Positions 33,717 through 45,460 of a stretch of 64,000 nucleotides of DNA are shown here, piece by piece. A model generated the notes under the pieces. That model had not been told where the DNA came from. It did not search any database and saw nothing but the letters and a program-made list of their open reading frames with translations. Positions within the stretch are counted from its first letter, which is position 1. Every line of letters starts with the position of its first letter. Source of the DNA: Datisca glomerata (taxonomy: Eukaryota > Streptophyta > Magnoliopsida > Cucurbitales > Datiscaceae); NCBI GenBank assembly GCA_003255025.1, contig QANY01009317.1, positions 248,001 to 312,000 of the forward strand. The letters run 5' to 3'. The translations under genes were made by a program, and so were the position numbers.

Positions 33717-34760
33717 AATGAGTGGACGCCCTGGGTTGGAGTAACAAGTATAGGTGGATTTTGTAAGTTTTTCTTGATCTTCTTAAAAGAAATTTGACAA
33801 TCATCATTCCATCCTTCTATATCACTTTTGCGGAGAATTTTAAAGCTAGGTTCATAAGTTGCAGTTAGTTGTGAGATGAACCTGGCTATGTAATTTAATC
33901 TCCCTAGGAAACTTCTAATTTCCTTTTGAGTTCGAGGTGGTGGCATATCAATGATGGCTCGAACCTTGTCAAGGTCAACTTTTATTCCTCCCTTGCTCAC
34001 GACAAAACCAAGTAGATTTCCTGAAGATGCTGCGAATGTACACTTTGTTGGGTTAAGCTTTAACTGGAACTTTCACAGCCGTTCAAATAATTTTCACAGA
34101 GTGACCATATGATCTTCCCTTTGATGAGATTTGGCAATCATATCATCAACGTACACTTCGATTTCTTTATGCACCATATCATGAAACAATGTTACCATTG
34201 CTCGCTGGTAAGTCGCCCCTGCATTCTTCAGACCAAATGGCATAACCTTATAACAAAATGTACCCCACAGAGTTATAAAAGTCATATTTTCATGGTCTTC
34301 AAGAGTCATTTTGATTTGGTTATACCCTAAAAACCATCCATGAAAGAAAAGGTTGAATGTCCTGCAGTGTTATCTACTAAGATATCGATATGGGGTAATG
34401 AAAAATTATCCTTTGGGCTTGCCCAATTTAAGTCTCTATAATCGATGCATACTGTTACTTTCTCATTTTTCTTCAGCACTGGGACTATATTAGTAACCCA
34501 TTCAGGATATTTTGCTACTTCTAGAAAACCCACATCTACTTGCGTTTTAACTTCTTCTTTGATCTGTACCAACATGTCTAGTTTCATTTTTTGTAACTTT
34601 TGTCGCATTGGTTTACTTTCGGGCATAAGTGGCAAATGATGAACCACGATATCAGTGTCTAGACCTGGCATATCTTGGTAAGACCATGCAAAGACATCAA
34701 TATACTCTTTGTGTAAGTCAATTGATTCTCGGCAACTTTGTCTTGTCATAGAAGTGCCGA
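33700..34760 (-). pseudogene. Gypsy-1 reverse transcriptase
   Basis: Minus strand: YIDVFAWSYQDMPGLD, PEWVTNIVPVLKKNEKVTVCIDYRDLN, SPKDNFSLPHIDILVDNTAGHSTFSFMDG (34,749-34,327); then TFCYKVMPFGLKNAGATYQRAM, YVDDMIAKS (34,309-34,094, the catalytic YVDD box); then KVRAIIDMPPPRTQKEIRSFLGRLNYIARFI (34,000-33,701, thumb). YQDMPGLD is typical of the Tat lineage. Catalytic residues are all present, but at least two frameshifts and short gaps divide it. Confidence 0.93.
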
Positions 34761-34929
34761 TTTGGACACTTGATATGGTTGAGTTATTTTTTCATCCTCT
34801 TCTACCGTTCTTAACATTTTCAGAGATGGTTCAAAATTATCCTTGTCACCTTCATCTGACTCCACGCTAAGAATGAGATTTTCAAAGTTATTGCTTATGC
34901 TCTTGTTTTCAAAATCATTATTCTTGAAC

Positions 34930-35198
34930 CTAAATCAGATTATTGGATGAAAGGAAGGTGAAAAAAGAAAATAAACAATGCATGAGTATGAACAACATTT
35001 CAGAAATTGGAAAAAGTAGACATAAAAGGAAGAACAAAAAAACTGGAATTGTATTTATCATTAGCAAAATAAGATGAAACAAGTTTTTAGATTTTCATTC
35101 AAAGAGATGACATAAAATAGACGAGAACATAGGCCCATAACAACGAAATTCCTAAGGCATTGGGTAGAATCATTAGAATTTTGGCATGAACACATTAC
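34930..35198 (-). other. Candidate intron between protease/G-patch and RT
   Basis: Minus strand: the open frame ends LPVLLENFQE at CAAGA/GTAATG (35,198), and after a U-rich, stop-filled stretch comes CTGATTTAG (ending 34,930), beyond which coding resumes with FKNNDFEN. Removing these 269 bases keeps the frame. Gypsy-2 has GT and AG at matching places (58,182 and 57,942). Ogre elements of the Tat lineage are known to splice an intron between gag-pro and RT. This is inferred from sequence only. Confidence 0.6.
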
Positions 35199-35199
35199 T

Positions 35200-35838
35200 C
35201 TTGAAAATTCTCAAGAAGCACTGGTAGATTGGTAATGTCCCAATTGTTAAGCTCATGATCTGAACCGTATCGAGAAACCAAGTCTTATGTACTTTCACTT
35301 GATGATTTTTCCAAGATTGCAGATATTGAAAGTTGGGCGATATCATCTTCAAGGTCGTACTGCTCTACTATAACTGGTTCTTTGAATGAAATCCCTCCAC
35401 TTCTAAAGGATTCAGAAATATGAGGTATGATCGCCATTTCCATGTCGAATTTCTTATTTTCGAGCCTAGCAGTCCTCTTTTCTTTCTTTCTAGCTTCCAC
35501 TCTCCTTCTATCAGCCTTGGTCGGTCTATATCCAAACCAAAACCTTTTTTCATTCTTGTCCCACTCGATTAATTTATTTATGCATTGATACTTACCCTCG
35601 AGTCCTTTGCCTGGCTTGTATCCCCCTTTTATCATCAACTTTGCCACCATCTGAGATGCTTTTGATAGGCTTGATGTTGGAGTGAGTTTTCCACTAGCAA
35701 CAAATGTGGTGTTCGCAATCTTAAATTATTGAATGAGCATTCCAATGCTTCTTTTACCGCCTCAACATACGGCATGGTAGCTGGCTTGGATACCAATAAA
35801 TCTTCTTCCCCATATATATAAATAAGTTTATGATCCAT
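35200..35838 (-). pseudogene. Gypsy-1 region after protease, with G-patch-like block
   Basis: IYIYGEEDLLVSKPATMPY (35,838 down), then from 35,650 MIKGGYKPGKGLEGKYQ and KRFWFGYRPTKADRRR. GGY.PGKGLG...FGY.P is the G-patch-like motif found after protease in Tat elements; a second Gly of the motif is Glu here. The C-terminal part is acidic (YDLEDDIAQLS). A TAA near 35,286 interrupts a frame that continues to 35,199. G-patch motifs bind RNA or helicases; the role in retrotransposons is unknown. Confidence 0.75.
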
Positions 35839-36440
35839 TATAAATTTTAGCTTCTAAAGTGATGAAGATGGTACTACCCCGGCAGAGTGAATCCACGGTC
35901 GACCTAAAATAAAACTGTATGCTGGATTTATGTCCATCACTTGGAAAACAATATTGAATAGGCATGGGTCAATTCGAATTTTTATCTCTATGTCTTCGAC
36001 TACTTCTCTTCGGGTACCATCGAATGCTCTTACTATCATCATACTCGGTTGCATATATGTTGCGTCCACAGAGAGCTTTGCTAGTGTGGATCATGGCATT
36101 ACATTTAGAGACGAGCCATTATCAATCAATACTTTTGCAACAACATAATCCCCACATTTCATGGATATATGTAGAGCTCTGGTGTGTTCAGTACCAACGG
36201 CAGGGATTTCATCATTTGTGAAAGTGATAAAATTTGGTGCGGTAATATTTCCCACAATTCCACTCAACTTCTCCACCGTAATGTCATGACAAACATATGC
36301 TTGATTCAAAACCTTCAATAATGCTTGGCGAACTGGTTCAGAATTCAGAAAGAGTGACAGTAAAGATATGCGAGCAGGTAAGCGATTAAGTTGTTCTATC
36401 ACTTTATAATCGCTTTGCTTGATGAGCTTCAAAAAATTAA
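35839..36440 (-). pseudogene. Gypsy-1 aspartic protease
   Basis: Minus strand: LIKQSDYKVIEQLNRLPARIS, EPVRQALLKVLNQAYV, then AKVLIDNGSSLNVMP near 36,100. DNGSS takes the place of the usual DTGA/S active site, as in many Tat proteases. A second frame (36,069-35,854) gives SMMIVRAFDGTRREV and FQVMDINPAYSFILGRPWIH, the C-terminal half of the fold. One frameshift separates the halves near 36,095. Confidence 0.9.
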
Positions 36441-36766
36441 CATACTTCTTCTTCAGACACTGCTCTTTCTTTCTCCGTACCTCTTATTATATCTGGGTCT
36501 ATCACTTGGCCGCCATGCATTTCTCCTTGAAATTCATGGCCATTGTCGCCTTTTTTGGCTTTCCCTTTCCTTTTCCTTTCAAACTCATCGCTTTTATCTA
36601 TTTTCAAAACTTCTGGCGTGTAGCATCTACCACTCCTCGTCATCCCACCTATTTCTAAAATATTAGTTATGGGGAGATCGAGGTCAGACGGATTTAGCGC
36701 TTGAGTTTTTATTTACCGTTTGTAATGACCTTATATCCATACGTCCATGGTACTAATCTTGAATAT
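36437..36766 (-). pseudogene. Gypsy-1 gag-protease linker
   Basis: MTRSGRCYTPEVLK followed by a charged stretch (EFERKRKGKAKKGD) and DPDIIRGTEKE on the minus strand. TRSGR.Y.P is conserved just upstream of the Tat protease. Confidence 0.75.
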
Positions 36767-38890
36767 TTATAAGTAAACGCACCCAGTATTTGGATGGTGA
36801 TAGGCACCGGAGCATAAGACGTAGTTGTAAGTTGACTTTTTCTCGTAATGTATTGTGAGAGGTTTTGGGATATAGGACGACACTTCAACAATAACTTCAG
36901 ATGATTCTTTAGTTATCATGAGGACTAAAGAGTCATCTTCCTGGTATTGCCTTTCTCTTTTATGACTTATTGTAAGTATCTTTGCATCCAACAACTTTTG
37001 CACTTCCATTTTAAAATCAGCACATTCCTTAATTGTATGCCCCATCACATTCTTATGAAACAAACAATCAAAGTCATGCATATGCTTCCTAGAAATGCCT
37101 TCATCCTCTGAGCGAGTTGGGTAGATGTACCCTGCTCTAGAAAGAAGATGGAAAAGTATTTTCATTTACGTGCTCACATCTTCCACGTCCCTCTTTCCAT
37201 ATGAAAAATATTCCTCAATTGCATTTACGGTAGGATTCCCATGATTTGGTAGAGGGTTGGAATTGATATCTGGATTCCCATTAGCCTTTCTAAAATTAAA
37301 CCATCCAGCCTTGATCAATGCTTGTACTCTACCTTTTAATGTCGTGCAATTCTCAGTCGAATGTCCCACTGCCCCAGCATGATAATCACAGCGAGCAGTC
37401 AGATCATACCACCTTGCGTATGGTGGTTGTAGAGGTTCATAAGGAATTGACACCAATTGATTATTCCGTATCAACTGAGGTAAGAATTATGTATATGACA
37501 TAGGGATTGGATCATATTGGACAAAATGTTGATTATTTCTATTTCCCCTCAGGGGCTGATCAGCCTGACCAACAATTTGCTGGTGAGTCGGTGGTCTGAA
37601 ACTGGGTCTCGGGTTGTTTTAAAATACTTATTGTTGAGAGTGATAATTGTACGGAATTTGTAAGGTATTTACCACATATGATGTCACAGATTTGGGCCCT
37701 TCACTATACTTTGGAAATCTCGGCCTTGAGTTTGCAACATGTGATGGGTATCCAAAATTGATCGTCCGTACATCCCATTTTTTTCACTTCAACGACGGCA
37801 TTTTTTTTATGGATGATGTATCAGATACGTCTTCCAAAATTCTTTCATTCTTTACCGCATATTCAATCATTTCACCAATCACTATAATGTTAGAGAAGTT
37901 GTTTGAAGCATTTTCAATCATCCTATCGTAGAATGGAGATCTCAAGGTGTTGACAAACACTGTAACGATCTCCTTTTCTGACAATGGGGTGTACTTGAGC
38001 AGCTAATTCCCTCCACCTTTGCGCATATTCTTTAAAGTCTTCAGTAGGATTTTTCTCCATCCTTTGTAGATCCAGACGATCAGGAGCCATGTCTGTGTTG
38101 TACTTGTATTGTCATAAAAAATATCAGCTAAATCTTTCTACCTCTGAATATGTTGGTTATCCAATTGGATATACCAGCGAGATGCAGCCCCTGTCAAGCT
38201 ATCTTGAAAGAAATGAATCAGCAGCTTATCATTATTTGCATAAACAACCATCTTGCTGCAGTACATAATAAGGTGACTTCTCGGTCATGTACTACCATCA
38301 TATTTTTCAAACTCAGGTAGTTTGAATTTGTGTGGGATGGTAACATTTGAGACCAAACATAATTGGGTGGTATCAATGGTACCATATGCATTTGACTCTT
38401 TAATGGCACGTAATCTTTCCTCTAAAAAGTCCAGCTTTTTTTACAGCGGGTCTTCGCTTGGTTTAGTAACAGGCCTCTGCCCCTTTTGGTCATCAATATC
38501 GGGTATGATGATTGGCTCATCAGCGAGTTCGCCTTGTGGAGTGAATTCTTTGTTGTGGCCAGGTGCCATTGTGGATGGGTTGTACCCACTTTTCACTGTA
38601 TGCATCATTTCCTGGACACTTGGAAATGGATAGTGCTGGATATTTACTGGTGGTGAAGCATGCTGAAAGTGGTCGGTCTGATGATGTTGATAGGTTGGAG
38701 TGAGCCGAGAAGGGTAAGGTGGAGTATCGTTAGGCAGTTGATTGTGTGATGATTGAGTCCCTTGTGGATTCTCAAGACAGGCTCTTCCCTTACTCGCAGC
38801 GAGGAGTTACATGACTCTTGCCATTTGCTCTTTCATCTCCCTAATTTCTTCTCTCATTTCCTCTCGCGATTGCTCTCTTTCTTGCTCGTC
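36767..38890 (-). pseudogene. Gypsy-1 gag
   Basis: From about 38,890 on the minus strand: MDEQE, EIREMKEQMARVM (coil), a Pro-rich stretch, KLDFLEERLRAI, AYGTIDTTQLCLV, KFKLPEFEKYDG, LIMYCSKM, LLIHFFQDSLTGAAS (capsid-like core), then EKEIVTVFVNTLRSPFYDRMI (37,984-37,784). Two zinc knuckles follow: CDYHAGAVGHSTENC near 37,390 and CLFHKNVMGHTIKEC near 37,070 (CX2-3HX4GHX4C style). The pattern fits the Tat retrotransposon gag. Several stops and frameshifts. Confidence 0.9.
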
Positions 38891-39789
38891 CATGACCCTA
38901 ACTTAAGCTCGTGTTCGATAAGGATATCGGAGTTGACAGGCTATCAATGAAAAGTTTTCTTAAATAAATAAAAATAAACAATGAGATGGTAGATTTTGCT
39001 AATGAAGAAGAATAAATAATAATAACAATAATAATAATGAAAGTAAATTTGTGCATTAGAAATGACATTGCGCAAAGTGAAAGTCCAAAAGTACTCAATT
39101 TCATTCAATTAGTAGAGTCATCCACTACATTTGAGTGTGTAGAAGTCAGCTACATTACTCCGCAATATGAGTTTATACAAAATAGCCCAAATCTCTGTTG
39201 ATTTCTTCCAAGAACTTAGACAAGTTCTCCCCATTAGGATGGATGGGCAAAACACTTTTTTTCAAAAATGATGCTTGTTCCGCCAAATTGCTAGCTCTCA
39301 CCGCCACGCCTTTAAGCCATTCTATAGCCTGCCTTGATCGTTGTCAAATCAAGTAGTGCTCTTGTTGTAGTAATTGGTAATCATATCTCAGTGCGTTGAC
39401 ATTAACATCATTATTTCTTGCCAATTTCTCTACCACATTCTGATACGCTCTAACTTGGTGCTCAAGACTTGCAATGACTTTCAATAGTCCTTCACTATTA
39501 TTTGGTGACTCAGTCTTCCTAACTTTTTTATTATCTAAAAATCAACTTGTAAATTATCAGCGATTCGTCGTAATGAGTCATATTGTTTTTCTAACTCAAC
39601 GATGTACGCATTCTTCTTATCGACAACCCCCTTGACCTCTTCTAAAACCTCTTGTACAAGCTTATTTTTCCTTTCTACTCATCCACCAACAGCTTGCAAC
39701 TTGAGCACCAACTTAGCCACGATCGCTTGCAACTTGAGCACCAACCTAACATCAACATTAAGCATCAACAAAGCCACAATACCTTACAG
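38891..39789 (-). pseudogene. Gypsy-1 5' region with coiled-coil coding remnant
   Basis: Minus strand at about 39,660-39,180 gives VLEEVKGVVDKKNAYIVEL, EKQYDSLRRIADNLQ and further leucine-rich helical pieces, the look of a coiled coil upstream of gag. Frames are broken. A 21-base word GCTTGCAACTTGAGCACCAAC without its last base occurs at about 39,695 and 39,727. The remainder is AT-rich (38,940-39,110). The LTR expected further right is absent. Confidence 0.5.
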
Positions 39790-40155
39790 TTTAGAACATG
39801 TCTTCTAAGGGAACTTCAAAATATTCAGTACAAAACTGGGTAGAGCTAGAGCAACTTATTTCAAAAGTATTGTCTTTCGCCAAGAGACAGTAAGTTAGAT
39901 TTCCATGATGTTGTCATGTTTTACAAATTGTCAACAAGCAGTGAGTACATATCAGACTTTGAGGCTCCCCAATCTGTGGGTAAACCAAGGTATCAAACAT
40001 TTTCTTCTTAAATCTGAAATCCCAACATTGTTAATATGTTTCATTTTGTATCCTCCAAAACACTCATGCTACGCCAAATCCTTCTTTTGCACCGGTTCAT
40101 TTTTTTTCACCTGAACCATTGTAGTATTTAATATTGCAAGACATTAGCTTTGCAC
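39790..40155 (-). pseudogene. LINE reverse transcriptase, 3' part (left of copia-3)
   Basis: Minus strand from 40,155: KANVLQY, then LGFQI, YLGLPTDWGASKSDMYSLLVDNL, MTTSWKSNLLSLGERQYF. YLGLP and W....LS.GGR are the standard blocks following the RT palm in plant L1-like elements. It directly continues the LINE at 48,582-49,530 in the same frame across the copia-3 insertion. Its 3' end is lost near 39,790 where gypsy-1 starts. Confidence 0.9.
40151..40155. repeat. Copia-3 target duplication, left
   Basis: TGCAC, repeated at 48,577-48,581. Confidence 0.9.
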
Positions 40156-40656
40156 TGTTAGAGAAAAATCCTTAATCGGTATAATCTGTTTCTTAAAATT
40201 TCAAGAACTCATGCAAAACATCCAAATCAAATAACAAATAAAGCAAAAATGTAACCAAATCCATAATGATAGATTGCTCTATGGAGTGGAGCGACTAGCC
40301 TTTAGATCTATACGATTCTTTAAGAGAGAGTCCTTTTTTATCACATCTTTATGTTTTCTTTCTAACGATGAGATATTAGAGAGAATATACGATTTTCTTT
40401 TAATCGTGTGATCTGGAGACCATAATCACTTATAAATAACACCTATGTTATCTTTTGGTATTTCTATTCTAGCCCATCATATTAATAAAAATTATCTTTA
40501 AGTCTCTACACATCAAAGACCCACACCCTATTAGATACATTAAAGCTCAAATTACTCAAACCTTAGCATCACTTTTTATTACGTTTAACCTTATTTGACA
40601 GTGTACAATACATAATTATTTACATATAAGTTCAATGTTGGATTAAGGATCCAACG
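40156..40656 (-). repeat. Copia-3 left LTR (3' LTR)
   Basis: 501 bases, matching 48,078-48,576. Shared blocks include TAACGATGAGATATTAGAGAGAATA, ACAGT(G/T)TACAATACATAATTATT and the CTCTAA-to-AAGAGAGAGTCC tract. On its right, minus-strand GCCCAAGTGAGAAAT is the polypurine-side sequence. Confidence 0.95.
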
Positions 40657-41109
40657 ATTTCTCACTTGGGCTGTATGTGTAACCGTATAGTTATACTTTA
40701 CAAAATAACCAAACGAGCTCAACTTTGTTTGTCATTACCAAAATGTATCTATAATCAATCATGTCCATCAATCATACCAACATAAGATTAAAACGACAAT
40801 CGTTACATCAATCGTAACCCAACTGATCAATGCTCACATATGTCAATATAACTGAATGACATGAATTATGATATGGATGTGTGGCATAGAAATTTCATGT
40901 AATGTGATCTTCTCATGCCAATTTTTAACTAGTCTACTGTAAACCTTAGTAAGATCAAACCATATCAAAATTAGAGTATAAATAAATCAAAATTTTATTT
41001 TTACAAAAAATAACAACAAAATATCCATAAACCAAAATAACTAAAAGTATATGAATATCATAAAAGCATCTAAAAATACAAACTCCCACTAAAATCAATA
41101 TTAGTAACT

Positions 41110-41640
41110 GATATGACACTTATACGAGTAGTGTGCTGATGAAACAACTTGGGCGGCAATCCTTTAGTAAGCGGATCCGCATTCATGGAGTTTATTCCGA
41201 TGTACTCTATAGACAACTGTCCACTCTAAACTCTTTCTTAATAACTAGGAACTTGATGTCTACATACTTCAGCTAGCTTTATTGAGCTCATGTTGTTATT
41301 GGAATACATAACCGCTGATTTATTGTCATAAAAAAACTTGAGTCGTCTCTCAATACCGCCCACTATGTGCAATCCTGTGATTGAATTTCGTAGTCATATT
41401 CCGTGATTGGACATCTCATATCATGCTATTAACTCTGTTGCCATGGTAGAAGAGACCGTAAATATTTAGCACTCTTCCAGGAGATAGCACCTTCAGTTAG
41501 GAGATAGATATAACTTGACATAGATTTCATATTATCTTGGCATCCAACAAAATCAGAGTCAGTGTACCCAACAATCTCAATCGAATCCAACTCTGATACG
41601 TGAGCATGTAGTCTTTTATTCTATGTAAGTCTTATAAGAC
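41110..41640 (-). pseudogene. Copia-3 RNase H
   Basis: On the minus strand the region encodes the copia RNase H in several frames: a SESDSDFVGCQDN-like start (about 41,560), a VPIFCDN-type block replaced here by LKFFYDNKSAVMYSNN near 41,320, then an SIEYIGINSMNADPLTKG-type end near 41,190. It parallels copia-2 at 10,218-10,550. Broken by stops. Confidence 0.8.
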
Positions 41641-42651
41641 CCATCTAGCTGATTTTCAATGGTCTATGCCTAGATTGCTTAGATATCCACCCAACATCCC
41701 ATTCATATATACAATATCCAGACGCGTACAAATCTGAGCATTCATCAGACTTCCTACTACTGAAGCATAGGGTATCTTTGTATTTATTTTTCCTTAAAAT
41801 CATTCTTAGTGCACTAATTGAGACTATACTTGTCTCCCTTAGCCACAAGAGTATCACCAGGTTTACAATCTTACATATCATATCTTTTTAGAACCTTTTC
41901 ATTATAACTCTTTTGTGATAATCCAATAATATCCTTAAACCGATCCCGGTGTATTTAGATGCAAAAGAGACGTCATCAAGATTTTCCATCTCAAAATTAT
42001 TAGCTAGAAATCTCAAAGTGTCGTGCTATAAGACTATATCGTTGTTGGCAAGCAAGATGTCATTAACATATAAAACCATAGAAATATGCTTGCTCCCATA
42101 GAACTTATGGTATATACAATCGTCAACCAAATTCATCTAAAAAATGAACAAGATAATCACTTGATGAAACTTGAAATGCCATTTTCAAGATATTTGCTTG
42201 AGTCTATGGATGGATTTCAAGCTTGCACACCATATTTTTTGGTTCTTCCTACACAAAGTTTTTTGGCTGCACTATATAAATTATATCATCAATTTTACCA
42301 TTGAGAAACACCGTCGTCACATCCATATGATATAACTCAAGAATGAAATGTGTCACCAATGTCATTATAATCTTGAAAGAGTCTTTCAAACAAATTGGAG
42401 AGAAAGTCTCTTTGTAGTCGATACATTGTTTCTGTGTAAAGCCCTTTTGTGACAAGACGAGCGTTGTACTTTTTCACATTACCTTTTAAATCTCTCTTGG
42501 TCTTAAATACCCATTTGCAACCAATGAGTTTCACACCTTCTTATAATGGGACAAGATCACACACGACATTGTCCTTCTTGGATTTAATCTTCTCATTCAT
42601 GGCATCAATCTACTTCTAAGAGTTAGAACTTTTCATGGCTTGATAGAAGTT
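41641..42651 (-). pseudogene. Copia-3 reverse transcriptase
   Basis: Minus strand: KLIGCKWVFKTKRDLKGNVKKYNARLV (42,534 down), then KGFTQKQCIDYKETFSPIC, HMDVTTVFLNGKIDDIIYIVQPKNFV (42,455-42,249), a YVNDILLANND-like catalytic box near 42,060, and near 41,740 ALRMIL and SDECSDLYASGYCIYEWDVGWI, the block before RNase H in a mixed frame. Palm and fingers are recognisable; two or more frameshifts and stops are present. Confidence 0.9.
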
Positions 42652-42656
42652 GATGG
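42652..42656. repeat. Solo LTR target duplication, left
   Basis: GATGG, repeated at 44,427-44,431. Confidence 0.9.
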
Positions 42657-44426
42657 TGTTCGAATTATGTCCATAAAATAGGGTGTAATAATTATTTATG
42701 AGTATTTTGTATTACTGAATTTAATAAGTGAATGAAATTTTTTCCATTAATTAAAGTATATTTATAATTTACTTGAGTCATGGAACTATTATCAACGTAA
42801 AAAGAGTAAAAACTAAGGAGTCTTCTAGACAAACTCTTTCGAAATAGTTCAGAATATTATTTGCAGTCTTAAGATCGATTGAGAAATTGAGTCTGATTAC
42901 GACTGTTAGATTATACCAAACGATGCCGATCTTGGGACATGGGAGTGCAGACTCTAACGGTTTTGAACTAGACATGTTGAGTAGACCAGTAACAAATTAG
43001 TTTAAAGCAAAGCCATCTATCTAGCTCTAAATCTAATTGTTACACTTGTAAGATTATTTTTTAATTACTTTAATCTTGAGGTGATACGAAAATTGACTTA
43101 GTTAGTTACAATCTTTGATATGCCAAAGGACTGAGTTTGAATTGTCGGACAATACCTCAGCTGTTGAGATTGTGATTTATTTACGTTGGAGTTACGTGAT
43201 TCATAGATATGAAAATTCATGGCGAGATATCAAATACAACAATATCACCTTATGATTTATTGATGAGGGTGTGAATAAATTAATTTGGCCAAGTATTCGA
43301 TGAAATGAATCATTGAATAAGACATGGTGAACTGTACGAGACAATTCACTGTTATGACTTTCTTATTCACAGTCAATAAATGAGTTAAGGAAATAATAAC
43401 TAGATGGGTAAAATGATAATTTAACATCCCACTATTATTAATGATATTCATGAAGGATAATATGTTAAAATATTCAGTGGACCATGAAATAAAAAAGTTT
43501 ATTTGCACCAACAAAAAATGTAGCGCGCATGAATTGAGAGTTGATTCGGCATCAGATCTATAGTGTAATCACATGATGTCAGGATTAAATAGGTCAGGAA
43601 TTTATGGAGTTAAATTCTCTGAGTATTTTAGCTTTATTCATGTGGGTCTATTTAGTCTCAGGAGTAGCTCATAAAGACATGAATGAAAAATAACACCAGT
43701 TGGACTAAAAATATGTTTTTGACTTAGATATATTTTCCAAACCATATGTGATGGGTGTTGTCACTTGTGAAGAACAAGTAATTAATGTTCAAATTAATTA
43801 ACTGATGGAGATCAATTTAATTGATCAATTTGGATACAATATTGACTCTAGAGAGATGTAATTTTTGACAATAGCAAATATTCAGGGGTGAATTTTTAAT
43901 AATTTAACATATATGGGTACATGTGCAAATTCTGTAATTATTATATAAAGGGTGACAATAGGATTGCATCCCTAACCTAATACAATGTGTAATTACACAG
44001 AGCAGAGAAAACACAATTTATCTCCCTCCCCCTAGTTGCCGCCGAAATACACAAATGAGAAGGAAAAATCTGTTTTTTCTTCTTATTTTGAGAGCCCACA
44101 CTCAATTCCTGATCAACATCCTATTGAGATATACTTATGAATCCTACAAGTAGTTCTTGGTGTGAAGGCTGATTCGAGTTTTACGAATAACGAAGAACAT
44201 AAAAACAATCAACAGGATTCCACAAGGTCAGAAATTCTCTGATACGCCATAAGGTATAAATAGTTTCTACCTCTATTGAATAGGTTTAACTAAGTATACA
44301 TAGTCAGAAGTATGGTTTTAATATTTAATATGATTAAATTGGTTTTAGAAAAAAAATTGATATTTCGCCCACGAACCGTTTGTGGTTCAATGATTTTTCT
44401 TTAAATTGTTAAAACCCTATCCAACA
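42657..44426 (+). mobile_element. Solo LTR, 1,770 bp, inside copia-3
   Basis: Starts TGTTCGAATTATGTCC, ends CTATCCAACA, with a perfect GATGG duplication on both sides. It interrupts copia-3 pol between the RT start and the integrase linker. No gag, pol or second LTR inside, so it is a solo LTR left by recombination between two LTRs. The + orientation is set by the TATA box at 43,940 and the CT-rich leader after it. Its length and layout resemble the element A LTR (about 1.7 kb), but I see no extended match, so it is another family. Confidence 0.93.
43938..43950 (+). promoter_or_regulatory. TATA box of the solo LTR
   Basis: ATTATATAAAGGG, followed 40-90 bases later by ACACAGAGCAGAGAAAACAC, the look of an LTR transcription start region. 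It could still direct transcription toward 44,426. Confidence 0.6.
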
Positions 44427-44431
44427 GATGG

Positions 44432-45460
44432 GTCATCTTCCATCAGTCCAATGTCTTCCTAATGTTCTTGGATAAATACCATGTAATCATCTAGCACTGC
44501 ATTTCTTCTCTCCTTAGTGGATCTCCTTAATGGTATAGGTTCTTGAGGTGCTAGAGTTTGTTCTTTTGGAACAATTTCTTGAATGGGAGGTTATCGGATA
44601 TTGCCTTAATATATTGAATCATGAGCAAGGTCAAGAATACAATCCTGGTCAATGCTAATAACACATGTGGGAATATCAACAAATTCTCCTTTAAAGATAA
44701 AATCACTAACCGAATCTCCCCCCGTAAATTTGACATCCTCAAAGAAAACGTGAATTTCCCATCTCAAAAATTGAATTTGTCATGGGATCATAAAACTTAC
44801 ACCCCTTGGACCTTTCAGAGTATCCAAGAAAAATAGAAATCACCGTCCTTGAGTTTAATTTTTTTTCATTAGGCCTATAAGGCCTTACCTCAACTAGACA
44901 TCCCCAAACATACAAATGCTTTAGACTAGATTTCTTGCTAGTCTAAAGTTCATATGAAGTTTTGGCAGTCTCTTTAGTTAGAATTCTATTAAGGATATAT
45001 GTTGCAGTCTTAAGTGCTTCTCCCCATAATGATTTTAGTAATTTAGAATGACTAATCATAACCTTCACCATATCCTTAAGCGTTCTGTTTCGTCTTTCAG
45101 CAACACCATTTATAGTCGGCAAACCCGAAATAGTGTACTGTGAGATGATACTGCATTACTCTAGGAACTTGGCAAACAGTCATGGACATTGTTCACTTAA
45201 ACCTTCATATCTTCCATAATACTCACCACCACGGTCAGATCTGACGTTTTTGTTCATTTTACTAAGTTGGTTCTCAAGTTCAGTCTTAAAATTTTTTAAC
45301 ATGTTCAATGACTGTGATTTTTCATGAATAAGATATATGTAGCCATAGCTAGAATAATCATCTATGAACGATATAAAGTCTTATTGACCATTCCAAGTAA
45401 CCGAAGGGAATTGCCCACAAATATTCGTATATATAAGTTCTAAGATGTCTTGAGTAATGT
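44432..45460 (-). pseudogene. Copia-3 integrase and pol linker
   Basis: Minus strand: near 45,290-45,190 LENQLSKMNKNVRSDRGGEYYGRYEGLSEQCP (second catalytic Asp block), near 45,120 a degenerate [14 protein letters not shown] (catalytic Glu block), then [13 protein letters not shown]-like and YRPNEKK blocks to about 44,860, then PVGLLGYSERSKGCKFYDP-type and a variable acidic linker leading to RT. Stops and frameshifts occur. Order matches copia-2, where the same block is inverted. Confidence 0.88.

Larger units (their letters stand above)
27440..39790 (-). mobile_element. Ty3/gypsy retrotransposon of the Tat lineage (gypsy-1), 5' LTR missing
   Basis: Minus strand. From right to left: 5' coiled-coil region, gag with two CHC zinc knuckles, protease, G-patch-like block, candidate intron, RT, RNase H, a second (plant/archaeal-type) RNase H, integrase, 3' tandem repeats and the 3' LTR. 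Two RNase H domains before the integrase plus a 3' tandem array are the marks of the Tat (Ogre-like) lineage. The 5' LTR and leader are missing at the right, where LINE sequence begins near 39,790. Frameshifts and stops make pol inactive, but many domains are long and readable. Confidence 0.92.

Noticed and set aside
37318..38633. Plus-strand open frames in the gypsy-1 region
   Set aside because: They are antisense to gag, whose minus-strand reading carries clear capsid and zinc-knuckle motifs.
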